From CAZYWA01 sp964650975 [NCBI: uncultured bacterium] (lineage in GTDB: Bacteria > JADJOY01), in the NCBI GenBank assembly GCA_964650975.1, contig CAZYWA010000188.1, positions 1 to 13,416 of the forward strand: a DNA stretch of 13,416 nucleotides, read 5' to 3'. The translations under genes were made by a program, and so were the position numbers. Shown piece by piece: positions 1 through 6,372 of the stretch. Under the pieces are notes generated by a model, which made no database searches, was not told the origin of the DNA, and was given only the letters and a program-made list of their open reading frames with translations. Each line of letters begins with the position of its first letter. The stretch's first letter is position 1.

Positions 1-827
1 ATGGTGGTCTCGACCACGGTCGAGAGCTCGATCTTGGCGCGCTCGGCCGCCTCCTTCAGGCGCTGCAGCACGACCGGATCGCCCGCGAGCTCGATGCCCG
101 TGTCGTCCTGGAAGCGGCGCATCATCCAGTCCATCACGCGGCGGTCGAAGTCCTCGCCGCCCAGGTAGGTGTCGCCGCGAGTGGCCTTGACCTCGAAGAC
201 GCCTTCCGAGAGCTCGAGGACCGAGATATCGAACGTGCCGCCGCCCAAGTCGTAGACCGCGACGGTTTCCTTCGACTTCTTCTGGATGCCGTAGGCGAGC
301 GCCGCGGCGGTCGGCTCGTTGATGATCCGGAGGACGTTGAGGCCCGCGATCTTGCCGGAGTCCTTGGTCGACTGCCGCTGCCGGTCGTCGAAGTACGCGG
401 GGACCGTGATCACCACGTCGTGCACTTCCTCGCCCAGGTATTCCTCGGCGGCGGCCTTGAGCTTCATCAGGATCATCGCCGAGATCTCTTCCGGGCTGTA
501 CTCGACGTCCTGCAGCACGATGCGCACGTCGCCGTTCTCGGCGCGGCGTACCTCGTAAGGCGCGTACGCGCGTGCCCGCTCCACCTCGTTCGACCCGAAC
601 GGGCGGCCGATGAAGCGCTTGACCGCCGAGACGGTGTTGCGCGAGTTGGTGATGGCCTGGCGCTTCGCGAGCTCGCCGATCAGACGATCGCCGGTGTCCG
701 TGATCGCCACCACCGAAGGCGTGACACGCTGTCCTTCCGAGTTGGGAAGGATCTTGACCTCGTCGTGCTCGACGATCGCCACGACCGAGTTCGTGGTGCC
801 GAGGTCGATCCCGATGACTTTCGACAT
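1..827 (-). CDS. dnaK: Molecular chaperone DnaK (Hsp70), N-terminal 275 residues, 3' end cut by window
   Basis: This is an ATP-driven cytosolic Hsp70 that folds and protects client proteins with a J-domain partner. Only the nucleotide-binding domain is present; the rest of the ATPase domain, the peptide-binding domain and the lid lie beyond base 1. Visible Hsp70 signatures are the first phosphate loop IDLGTTNS (residues 7-14), Lys70 in [20 protein letters not shown] (169-180), the second phosphate motif DLGGGTFD (193-200), GGEDFD (223-228) and [14 protein letters not shown] (256-269). The ATG at 825-827 gives the canonical [14 protein letters not shown] start, with a purine-rich AAGGGCGGGAG just upstream. 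The segment at residues 143-158 reads [16 protein letters not shown], where E. coli DnaK has N, A, A and A at four of these positions. A J-domain gene lies 87 nt upstream. No grpE, hrcA or CIRCE is seen, so whether this is the housekeeping DnaK or a specialised paralogue is open. The family call is very secure. Confidence 0.97.
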   Translation of the reverse strand, partial: MSKVIGIDLGTTNSVVAIVEHDEVKILPNSEGQRVTPSVVAITDTGDRLIGELAKRQAITNSRNTVSAVKRFIGRPFGSNEVERARAYAPYEVRRAENGDVRIVLQDVEYSPEEISAMILMKLKAAAEEYLGEEVHDVVITVPAYFDDRQRQSTKDSGKIAGLNVLRIINEPTAAALAYGIQKKSKETVAVYDLGGGTFDISVLELSEGVFEVKATRGDTYLGGEDFDRRVMDWMMRRFQDDTGIELAGDPVVLQRLKEAAERAKIELSTVVETT

Positions 828-870
828 CTCCCGCCCTTTTCCGTGACGCGGTCCGCTGCCGGGTGCCGCC

Positions 871-897
871 ACGGTCCGCGCCGCGAGCGCGGTCCGT
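871..897 (-). terminator. Strong hairpin between the J-protein gene and dnaK
   Basis: Two 11-nt arms (871-881 and 887-897) pair around a 5-nt loop with a single internal mismatch, giving 10 G+C-rich base pairs. The hairpin starts 17 nt past the TAG stop of the J-domain gene. No run of T follows on the minus strand, so it is not a textbook intrinsic terminator. It could attenuate read-through into dnaK, protect the upstream mRNA 3' end, or be chance structure in G+C-rich DNA. Confidence 0.4.
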
Positions 898-914
898 CGC
901 CCGATGCTTCGTGG

Positions 915-2132
915 CTACTTCTTCGCGCCCCCGAAGAGCTTCTTCAACTTCCCGCCCGCCGACGCCTCTTCCTCAGCCTTGCGCTTGCGCTTCAGGTAGA
1001 GGTCGATCTCGCGGTTGGCTTCGTGATTCTTCGGATCGCGTTCCTTCGCGGTCTTGAAGTAGCGCATCGCGCGCTTGTCTTCGCCGCGCTGCTTCCAGTA
1101 GTAGCCGAGGCCCAGGTGGTACTTCACCGTCTCCGGCTGGATCTCCACGGCCTTCTCGAGCGCCGCGAGGATTCGCTCGTAGTCGGGCTTGATGCCCTCG
1201 CTGGCTCGCCGGCACGCCATCCCGACCATGTAATGGTACTCGGCTTCGGTCGGGTGAAGCTCGACGGCCCACTCGAAGCACTTGAGCGACTCGCCGAAGT
1301 TCTGCTTGTTGAAGAGCACCTTGCCCTTCTCGTACTGCATCATCGCTTCCATCACCCGGTTGGCGCTCTGCTGCTTCTCGTAGCGCTCCGGCTGGGTGAT
1401 CTTGAGGACGTACTGCTTGTGACGGTCGGCGTCGCGCAGCTCGTTGAAGGCCAGGTTGAGCCGCGACGACACCTCGCGAAGCCGCCGCATCTCCTCGTCG
1501 GAGAAATGCGTGACGTAGCGGTCCGGGTGGTAGCGCTTCGCGAGCTTGAAATAGGCGCTTTTCACCTCGTCCGGGGGCGAATCCTTGCCGATGCCCAGGA
1601 TCTCGAAGTAGTTGAGCTTCATCAGCTCGTCGAACCGCTCGGTCAGCTCCGCGCGAACCGCCGCGATGCCGTCGCGCCCCTCGCGCTCCCTGGGCGCCTC
1701 GTCGGCGCTCGGCTCGCCGCGCACCACGATCGGCGGCCGGCGGGGCGCGATCCGCATCGGTTCGGTCCCCGCCTCCTCGGCGTCCAGGCCCGGATCCGCT
1801 CCGTCGCCCGCATCCGAGGCCAGCGAGGTCGGGATGTCCTCGGTGCGCGGCTCGTCGCCTCCCCACGACGACGACGACGAAACCGTCGCGGTGGCCTCGT
1901 CGGCGCCCCCGTCGAGCTCGTCCGTCTCGCGCTCGCTAGGGAAACCCTCCGCCGCCGGCGCGCTCGCCGGGGGGGCTTCCTCCTCGAGCGCCATCGGAAC
2001 CTCGACCTCGGGGGGGTTCTCGACCACGATCCCGTTGGTGCACTTGGGGCAGCGCACCTTGAAACGAGGCAGCTTGATCCCGGACGCGTCGATGCGGAAC
2101 CGAGCGCTGCAATTGGGACAGGTGATGACCAT
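915..2132 (-). CDS. Zinc-ribbon / J-domain / TPR protein, likely DnaK co-chaperone
   Basis: This 405-residue cytosolic protein has three visible parts. The N-terminus carries an MJ0042-type zinc ribbon with two CxxC pairs (Cys5/Cys8 and Cys28/Cys31). Residues about 40-150 form an acidic, Pro/Ala/Ser-rich linker that is probably disordered. A J-domain follows at about 173-240 (NYFEILGIGKDSPPDEVKSA) with the essential HPD at 202-204. Residues about 262-375 form TPR-like helical repeats, and the tail is lysine-rich. The J-domain predicts stimulation of Hsp70 ATPase activity, and dnaK is the next gene downstream, so DnaK is the obvious partner. The zinc ribbon and TPR probably select clients or partners (inferred). 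It lacks the Gly/Phe region and four-CxxCxGxG cluster of canonical DnaJ, so it is not dnaJ itself. The start is the ATG directly before VITCPNC, with GGAAGAGG (2143-2150) 10 nt upstream. The frame stays open further upstream, but that stretch overlaps the previous gene and has no family similarity. The domain call is secure; the biological role is inferred. Confidence 0.88.
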   Translation of the reverse strand: MVITCPNCSARFRIDASGIKLPRFKVRCPKCTNGIVVENPPEVEVPMALEEEAPPASAPAAEGFPSERETDELDGGADEATATVSSSSSWGGDEPRTEDIPTSLASDAGDGADPGLDAEEAGTEPMRIAPRRPPIVVRGEPSADEAPREREGRDGIAAVRAELTERFDELMKLNYFEILGIGKDSPPDEVKSAYFKLAKRYHPDRYVTHFSDEEMRRLREVSSRLNLAFNELRDADRHKQYVLKITQPERYEKQQSANRVMEAMMQYEKGKVLFNKQNFGESLKCFEWAVELHPTEAEYHYMVGMACRRASEGIKPDYERILAALEKAVEIQPETVKYHLGLGYYWKQRGEDKRAMRYFKTAKERDPKNHEANREIDLYLKRKRKAEEEASAGGKLKKLFGGAKK

Positions 2133-2165
2133 GGACGATGCGCCTCTTCCGGTGAGACGCGAGAC

Positions 2166-2193
2166 TTTATCTCCCGCCTTCCGCGCGCCGCAA
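2166..2193 (-). promoter_or_regulatory. Possible sigma70-type promoter for the J-protein gene
   Basis: On the minus strand TTGCGG (2188-2193) is separated by 16 nt from GATAAA (2166-2171). These match the -35 consensus at 3 of 6 and the -10 consensus at 4 of 6 positions. The AT-rich patch stands out from its G+C-rich surroundings and lies about 34 nt before the start codon. It does not resemble a heat-shock sigma32 promoter. The call is weak. Confidence 0.3.
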
Positions 2194-2214
2194 GGTAGCG
2201 ATTCGCGGGGCGGA

Positions 2215-2229
2215 CGGCTCGCCGAGCCG
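2215..2229 (-). terminator. Short hairpin after the GlpX-like gene
   Basis: A perfect 6-bp stem (CGGCTC/GAGCCG) with a 3-nt loop begins 16 nt past the TGA stop of the GlpX-like gene. No T-run follows. Its position fits the end of the alaC-hom-glpX-like unit, but the stem is short and could be chance. Confidence 0.3.
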
Positions 2230-2245
2230 GCTGCGATCCGGTCCG

Positions 2246-3220
2246 TCAGGCGGGCTGAGCCGCCAGTAGCCGTTCGATGACGCTGAGCCGGATTCTCGAC
2301 TCGATGAAACGGATGGTGCCGGTGTCGGCGCGCACCACCATCGAGTGGGTGATCGCATGCCCGGCGTTGAATCGCACCCCTCGCAACGCGTCTCCGAAGG
2401 TGATCCCGGTGGCGGCGACGATCGCGTCGCCGCTCGAGAAGCTGTCGGCGCCCAGCACCGCCCCGGGCGAACCGAATCCCGCCGCCTCGATCTGTTCTCG
2501 CTCCTCGCCATTCGCCGCGACCAGCCGGGCCTGAACCTCCCCGCCCCCCGAACGCAGCGCGGTGGCGGCGATCATCCCCTGCAGCGCCCCGCCGATTCCC
2601 ATGACGGCATCGACCCCCGATTCGGGGACCAGCAAGGCGAGCGCGGCACTCACGTCGCCGTCCTTGATCAGCCGGATCCGCGCTCCTCGCTCTCGCACCT
2701 TGCGAATGAGCTCGCGATGGCGAGGCCGGTCGAGGATCGCGACCGTGAGCCGCTCGACCACGAACCCCAGGGCTTTCGCGATCCGCTCCAGGTTCTCGGC
2801 GGTGGGTGCCTCGATGTCGATCGCCCCGGCGGCGCCCGGCCCGACGGCGATCTTGTCCATGTAGACCGGCGGCACCGGTCGGGCGGTCCCGGTGCGGGTG
2901 GCGACCACCACGCTGAGCGCGTTCGGATCCCCGGCCGCGCAGGCACCGGTACCTTCCAGCGGTATCGCCGTCAGATCGACGCGGTCCGGGTCCGGCGGGT
3001 TCCCGGGAGGTCCGCCGAGGTCGAAGACGTGCGGCACGTCGGCTTCGGCGGGGCCGATGACCACCCTGCCCTCGATCCGGGCCGCCGTCAGGGCATCGCG
3101 CAGCGCGGAGACCGAGGCCAGGAACGTGGCCTGCTCCTCGCCCCGCCCCATGCGCCACGCCGCCGCGAGCGCCGCGAACTCGGTCGCGTGCACCAGCTCG
3201 AGCGCCAGCGTTCGCCTCAT
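2246..3220 (-). CDS. GlpX-family (class II fructose-1,6-bisphosphatase-like) protein lacking catalytic residues
   Basis: This 324-residue protein aligns end to end with GlpX, which hydrolyses fructose-1,6-bisphosphate in gluconeogenesis. Compare E. coli GlpX, 336 residues, which starts MRRELAIE; here the start is MRRTLALE. Retained motifs include GRG (25-27), D61, PLEGT (87-91), YMDKIAVGPGA (120-130), PRH (166-168), DGD (187-189), GIGGA (208-212) and TGIT (271-274). The metal and catalytic acids are lost. By alignment from memory to E. coli numbering, Asp33 is Phe33, Glu57 is Pro57, the first Asp of the DPIEGT metal motif (Asp85) is Ile86, Glu213 is Gln214 and Lys29 is Glu29. The family's usual reaction is therefore unlikely, although the frame is intact. 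Its ATG overlaps the hom stop (ATGA), indicating coupled translation with hom and alaC. A pseudoenzyme that binds sugar phosphates, or a partner or regulator of hom or of a true FBPase, is the best inference. The family assignment is firm; the function is unknown, so no symbol is given. Confidence 0.88.
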   Translation of the reverse strand: MRRTLALELVHATEFAALAAAWRMGRGEEQATFLASVSALRDALTAARIEGRVVIGPAEADVPHVFDLGGPPGNPPDPDRVDLTAIPLEGTGACAAGDPNALSVVVATRTGTARPVPPVYMDKIAVGPGAAGAIDIEAPTAENLERIAKALGFVVERLTVAILDRPRHRELIRKVRERGARIRLIKDGDVSAALALLVPESGVDAVMGIGGALQGMIAATALRSGGGEVQARLVAANGEEREQIEAAGFGSPGAVLGADSFSSGDAIVAATGITFGDALRGVRFNAGHAITHSMVVRADTGTIRFIESRIRLSVIERLLAAQPA

Positions 3221-4518
3221 GCCTCGCTTCCCAGCGACGTCTCGATGCGGATCGAGCGTGGCGGCTCCGTCACGACCTCGAAGGCGCCGATCGCAGCGAG
3301 GGCCTCCTGGACGTTGCGCTCGCGGGCCTCGTGCGTGCGCATCACGATCGGCACCGGCTGGCCGAGCTTGCGCTCGGGTTGCATGACCGACGCGATCGAG
3401 ATGTCGTGCTCGCCCAGGACGCCGGAAATCCGGCTCAGAACGCCAGGGCGGTCGAGCACCGAGAAACGCAGGTAGTAGGGCACCACCAGATCGCCGAACG
3501 GGATCACCTGGCCGCGTCGCTCGCGGCACAGACCGTCGCCCTCGGGCCGCGGGGGCGCCAGGCGCACCACGTCGAGCAGGTCCCCCACCACGGCGCTCGC
3601 GGTTGGCATCATGCCCGCGCCTTGCCCGGTGTGCAGCGTCGGACCGACGGCGTCGCCGATCACGAACACCGCGTTGAAATTGCCGCGCACGTCGGCCAGC
3701 AGATGGCGGATCGGGACCATCGTGGGATGGACCCGCGCCTCGATACCCGCGGCGGTCTGCTTCGCGATCGCGAGCAGCTTGATGCGCAGCCCGAACTCAC
3801 GCGCGTAGTGGATGTCGATCGGGTCGATGCCGCGGATTCCCTCGACGTAGAAATCGTCGAGCGTGATCCAGCGGTCGAGGGCGAGATGAACCAGGAGCAC
3901 CAGCTTGTGCGCAGCGTCGAGACCGTCGACGTCGTAGTGCGGGTCGGCCTCGGCGTAGCCGAGGCGCTGCGCGTCCCGCAGCACCGCGTCGAATCCCTCT
4001 CCCTCTTCGTCCATGCGGGTGAGGATGTAGTTCGCGGTGCCGTTGATGATCCCGTACACCGCTTGCACGTGGTTCGCCGTGAAGCCGTCGCGGATCGAGC
4101 GCAGCACCGGGATCCCGCCTGCCACCGCGGCCTCGTAGGCCACCCGCACCCCCCGGTTGCGAGCCGCGGCGAAGATCTCGGCGCCGTGACGCGACAAGAG
4201 CGCCTTGTTCGCCGTCACGACGTGCTTGCCCGCGGCGATCGCCGCCAGCATGAGCCGTCGCGCGGGCTCGATCCCGCCGATCAGCTCCACCACGACGTCC
4301 AAGTCGGGGTCGCCGAGCCGATCCTCCGCGCTGGCGAGGAGCGGTGCCTTTCGCAGCTCGACCGTTCGCTGGCGCGTGGTGTCGGGATCGGCGACCCAGC
4401 GCAATTGCAGATCGACTCCGGTCCTGCCGCGGATCAGCTCGGCCTCGTCCTGAAGCAGCCGGACGACGCCGGCTCCCACGGTGCCGAAGCCCAGGATCCC
4501 GACACCGAGCTGGGTCAT
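3217..4518 (-). CDS. hom: Homoserine dehydrogenase with C-terminal ACT domain
   Basis: This enzyme reduces aspartate semialdehyde to homoserine with NAD(P)H, at the branch leading to threonine and methionine. The 433-residue length is normal for the monofunctional enzyme. The N-terminal Rossmann fold shows [12 protein letters not shown] (7-18), VVTANKALL (100-108, with catalytic Lys105) and GGIPVLRSI (134-142). The substrate-binding signature [14 protein letters not shown] lies at 156-169. The catalytic-domain signature [19 protein letters not shown] (187-205) includes Glu190 and Lys205. Residues about 348-425 form an ACT domain ([20 protein letters not shown]), which in this family commonly mediates feedback control by threonine. 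The ATG overlaps the aminotransferase stop by 4 nt, and the TGA overlaps the next start in the same way, so the three genes appear translationally coupled. No aspartokinase, thrB or thrC is in the window. All key residues are present. The assignment is very secure. Confidence 0.97.
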   Translation of the reverse strand: MTQLGVGILGFGTVGAGVVRLLQDEAELIRGRTGVDLQLRWVADPDTTRQRTVELRKAPLLASAEDRLGDPDLDVVVELIGGIEPARRLMLAAIAAGKHVVTANKALLSRHGAEIFAAARNRGVRVAYEAAVAGGIPVLRSIRDGFTANHVQAVYGIINGTANYILTRMDEEGEGFDAVLRDAQRLGYAEADPHYDVDGLDAAHKLVLLVHLALDRWITLDDFYVEGIRGIDPIDIHYAREFGLRIKLLAIAKQTAAGIEARVHPTMVPIRHLLADVRGNFNAVFVIGDAVGPTLHTGQGAGMMPTASAVVGDLLDVVRLAPPRPEGDGLCRERRGQVIPFGDLVVPYYLRFSVLDRPGVLSRISGVLGEHDISIASVMQPERKLGQPVPIVMRTHEARERNVQEALAAIGAFEVVTEPPRSIRIETSLGSEA

Positions 4519-5738
4519 GTGTGTGCCTCGGCAACGGCCGTGGCTTCGCCTTCGGTCGCGGCGGTGCCCGAGAACATGGCCTTGATGCTGCGGGTCGCCT
4601 GGCGGGTGCGCTGATCGTTCTCGACCAGCGCGAAGCGCACGAAACCCTCGCCGTCCGGACCGAAACCCACGCCGGGCGACACCGCCACCTTGGCCTCGCG
4701 CAGCATCAGCTTCGCGAACTCGACGCTACCGAGCGCGCGGTACTGGGCCGGGATCGGCGCCCACACGAACATCGTCGCCTTGGGCGGCTCGACGATCCAG
4801 CCGGCGCGGGCAAGCCCCTGGATCAGCACGTCGCGACGGTGGCGGTAGAGATCGCAGATCTCCGTCATGCACTCCTTGGGACCGCGCAGCGCGATGGTCG
4901 CCGCGATCTGCACCGGCTGGTAGATGCCGTAGTCGATGTAACTCTTGAGCCGGCCTAGCACGGCCACCAGCTCGGGATTCCCCAGGCAGAACGCGACCCG
5001 CCAGCCCGGCATGTTGAAGCTCTTCGACAGCGAATAGAACTCGACGCCCACCTTCTTGGCGCCCGGCACCTGCAGGAAGCTCTTCGGCACGAAGCCGTCG
5101 AATCCGAGGTCGGCGTACGCGAAATCGTGGATGACCCAGGTCTTCTGGTCGGTCGCGAAGCGCACCACCCGCTCGAAGAAGTCGAGGTCGACCACCTTGG
5201 TCGTCGGGTTGTTGGGAAAGGAAAGGATCACGAACTTGGGCCGTGGCCAGTGACGCTCGAAGGCGTTCTTGAGCCGGTCGAAGAAATCGTCGTCGCCCTC
5301 GAGGAGTGGCACGGTGACGAGCTCGGCGCCGGCGATCACCGCCGCGTAGCTGTGGATCGGGTAATTGGGAGTCGGCACCAGCACGGCGTCGCCCGGGCCG
5401 GTCGCCGCGAGAATGAGATGGAAGAGGCCTTCCTTGGCGCCCATGGTCGCGATCGCTTCGGATTCGGCGTCGAGCAGCACGCCGTAGCGCTCCTCGTAGT
5501 GCTCGGCGATCGCGCGCCTGAGGTTCGGGATCCCCCGGGAAACCGAGTAGCGGTTGTTGCGCCCCTTCGCCGCGGCCTCGATGAGCTTGTCGACGATGTG
5601 CTGCGGCGTGGGCTGGTCCGGATTGCCCATGCCCAAGTCGATGATGTCCTCGCCACGCCGACGCGCCTTCATCTTGAGGTCGTTGACCTCGCCGAAGACG
5701 TACGGCGGCAGACGATCGATCCGTGGAAAATCGCTCAT
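4515..5738 (-). CDS. alaC: PLP-dependent aminotransferase, AlaC-type (glutamate-pyruvate transaminase)
   Basis: This is a cytosolic fold-type I aminotransferase of 407 residues. It resembles E. coli AlaC (YfdZ), which interconverts pyruvate/glutamate and alanine/2-oxoglutarate. AlaC hallmarks are [12 protein letters not shown] near the N-terminus (4-15), [17 protein letters not shown] (25-41), GYS-like [15 protein letters not shown] (63-77) and [13 protein letters not shown] (93-105). The PLP site includes Asn177, Asp205, Tyr208, the Schiff-base Lys239 in SLSKS and Arg368 for substrate carboxylate. The ATG at 5736-5738 is preferred over an in-frame ATG 18 nt earlier, because GAGGGA sits 5 nt before it and the AlaC family starts about here. 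The stop overlaps the hom start (ATGA). Coupling to hom leaves open a preference for other amino acids, such as methionine or aspartate-family compounds. The family is certain and the exact substrate likely but inferred. No lesion is visible. Confidence 0.92.
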   Translation of the reverse strand: MSDFPRIDRLPPYVFGEVNDLKMKARRRGEDIIDLGMGNPDQPTPQHIVDKLIEAAAKGRNNRYSVSRGIPNLRRAIAEHYEERYGVLLDAESEAIATMGAKEGLFHLILAATGPGDAVLVPTPNYPIHSYAAVIAGAELVTVPLLEGDDDFFDRLKNAFERHWPRPKFVILSFPNNPTTKVVDLDFFERVVRFATDQKTWVIHDFAYADLGFDGFVPKSFLQVPGAKKVGVEFYSLSKSFNMPGWRVAFCLGNPELVAVLGRLKSYIDYGIYQPVQIAATIALRGPKECMTEICDLYRHRRDVLIQGLARAGWIVEPPKATMFVWAPIPAQYRALGSVEFAKLMLREAKVAVSPGVGFGPDGEGFVRFALVENDQRTRQATRSIKAMFSGTAATEGEATAVAEAHT

Positions 5739-5743
5739 CACAG

Positions 5744-5749
5744 TCCCTC
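5744..5749 (-). promoter_or_regulatory. Ribosome binding site that sets the alaC start
   Basis: GAGGGA on the minus strand lies 5 nt before the ATG at 5738. It favours this start over the in-frame ATG at 5756, which has no well-spaced purine-rich site. Confidence 0.6.
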
Positions 5750-5788
5750 GATCCATGTCCCCAGAACATCCAGGTCCCCAAACGGCAA

Positions 5789-5834
5789 GCCGGCCGCGAG
5801 GACCGCGACCGGCCTCCGCGCAACCCGTGCGCGG
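5789..5834 (-). terminator. Two tandem hairpins in the greA-alaC gap
   Basis: On the minus strand the first hairpin (5834-5816) has a perfect 7-bp stem CCGCGCA/TGCGCGG with a 5-nt loop. One base later a second hairpin (5813-5789) has a 10-bp stem with one G-U wobble and a 5-nt loop, followed by TTGCCGTTT. The placement fits termination of the pyr-car-greA operon. The weak T-tract leaves open an attenuator or leader structure for alaC. This 154-nt gap is the largest non-coding stretch in the window. Confidence 0.5.
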
Positions 5835-5842
5835 CCGCTCAA

Positions 5843-5870
5843 GCTATTGCACGGCGCCAAGCCCTTTCAA
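5843..5870 (-). promoter_or_regulatory. Possible promoter for alaC, upstream of the tandem hairpins
   Basis: TTGAAA (5865-5870, 5 of 6 matches to the -35 consensus) and AATAGC (5843-5848, 3 of 6 to the -10) are spaced by 16 nt. A transcript from here would begin near the first hairpin, giving alaC a structured leader of about 100 nt. The evidence is modest. Confidence 0.3.
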
Positions 5871-5892
5871 GGCAAGTCGCCCGACGCGCGGC

Positions 5893-6372
5893 TCACCCGA
5901 ACTCGACCTTGAGGATCCCGAGCTTGCGCACTCCGGACGGCACGCGCACCGTCACCTCGTCACCCTCCTCCGACCCGATCAGCGCCCGCGCCACCGGCGA
6001 GGTGACCGAGATCTTGCCGATGGTGAGATCGGCCTCGTCCTCGCCCACGATCCGGTAGGTCACCCGGTCGCCACTCGCCATGTCCTCGAGGTGCACCGTG
6101 GCGCCGAACACCACCCGGTCGCCTCGATGCTTGCTCAGGTCGATCACCTCCGCGCGCGCCAGCTTGTCCTCGAGGTCCCGAAGCTTCGCTTCGATGAATC
6201 CCTGGCGGTCCTTGGCGGCGTCGTACTCGGCGTTCTCGGAGAGATCGCCGTGCCCGCGCGCCTCCTCGATCGCGAGGATGATCCGCGGCCGCTCCTCCGA
6301 CTTGAGCCGGTGAATCTCCTTCTTGATCCACTCGAAACCCTCGGGTGTCATCGGAACCTTGCCGTCGCTCAT
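5893..6372 (-). CDS. greA: Transcript cleavage / elongation factor GreA
   Basis: GreA inserts a coiled coil into the RNA polymerase secondary channel and stimulates cleavage of backtracked RNA. The 159-residue length is typical. Residues 1-78 form the N-terminal coiled coil. The tip is [16 protein letters not shown] (38-53), with the acidic residues Asp43 and Glu46 that assist Mg2+ binding at the polymerase active site. Residues about 80-159 form the FKBP-like C-terminal domain, with the signature [20 protein letters not shown] at 121-140. The ATG shares 4 nt with the carB stop (ATGA), so translation probably depends on ribosomes finishing carB. This makes greA the last gene of the pyr-car operon. 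The acidic tip separates it from Gfh-type antagonists. The assignment is very secure. Confidence 0.97.
   Translation of the reverse strand: MSDGKVPMTPEGFEWIKKEIHRLKSEERPRIILAIEEARGHGDLSENAEYDAAKDRQGFIEAKLRDLEDKLARAEVIDLSKHRGDRVVFGATVHLEDMASGDRVTYRIVGEDEADLTIGKISVTSPVARALIGSEEGDEVTVRVPSGVRKLGILKVEFG

Noticed and set aside
420-2198. A 592-codon open frame on the plus strand opposite the dnaK and J-protein genes
   Set aside because: It is antisense to two clear gene families, its translation is Arg/His/Leu-rich with no recognisable motif, and long antisense frames are expected in high-G+C coding DNA.
828-2245. CIRCE or sigma32 heat-shock control of dnaK or the J-protein gene
   Set aside because: No CIRCE inverted repeat (TTAGCACTC-N9-GAGTGCTAA) and no convincing CTTGAAA/CCCCAT pair were found in either upstream gap.
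2133-3158. N-terminal extension of the J-protein up to 3158
   Set aside because: The frame is open but lies over the GlpX-like gene, is Arg/Gly-rich and featureless, and the zinc-ribbon start with its own ribosome binding site explains the true N-terminus.
2246-3220. The GlpX-like gene being a pseudogene
   Set aside because: The frame is intact over the full family length, the start is coupled to hom, and conserved non-catalytic motifs persist, which argues for a retained function.
2345-4614. Long plus-strand frames opposite the GlpX-like and hom genes
   Set aside because: Same reason: low-information Arg/His/Asp-rich translations fully covered by secure minus-strand genes.
5739-5892. T-box or metabolite riboswitch upstream of alaC
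   Set aside because: The gap is too short and has no T-box consensus or recognisable aptamer core; only the simple hairpins are seen.
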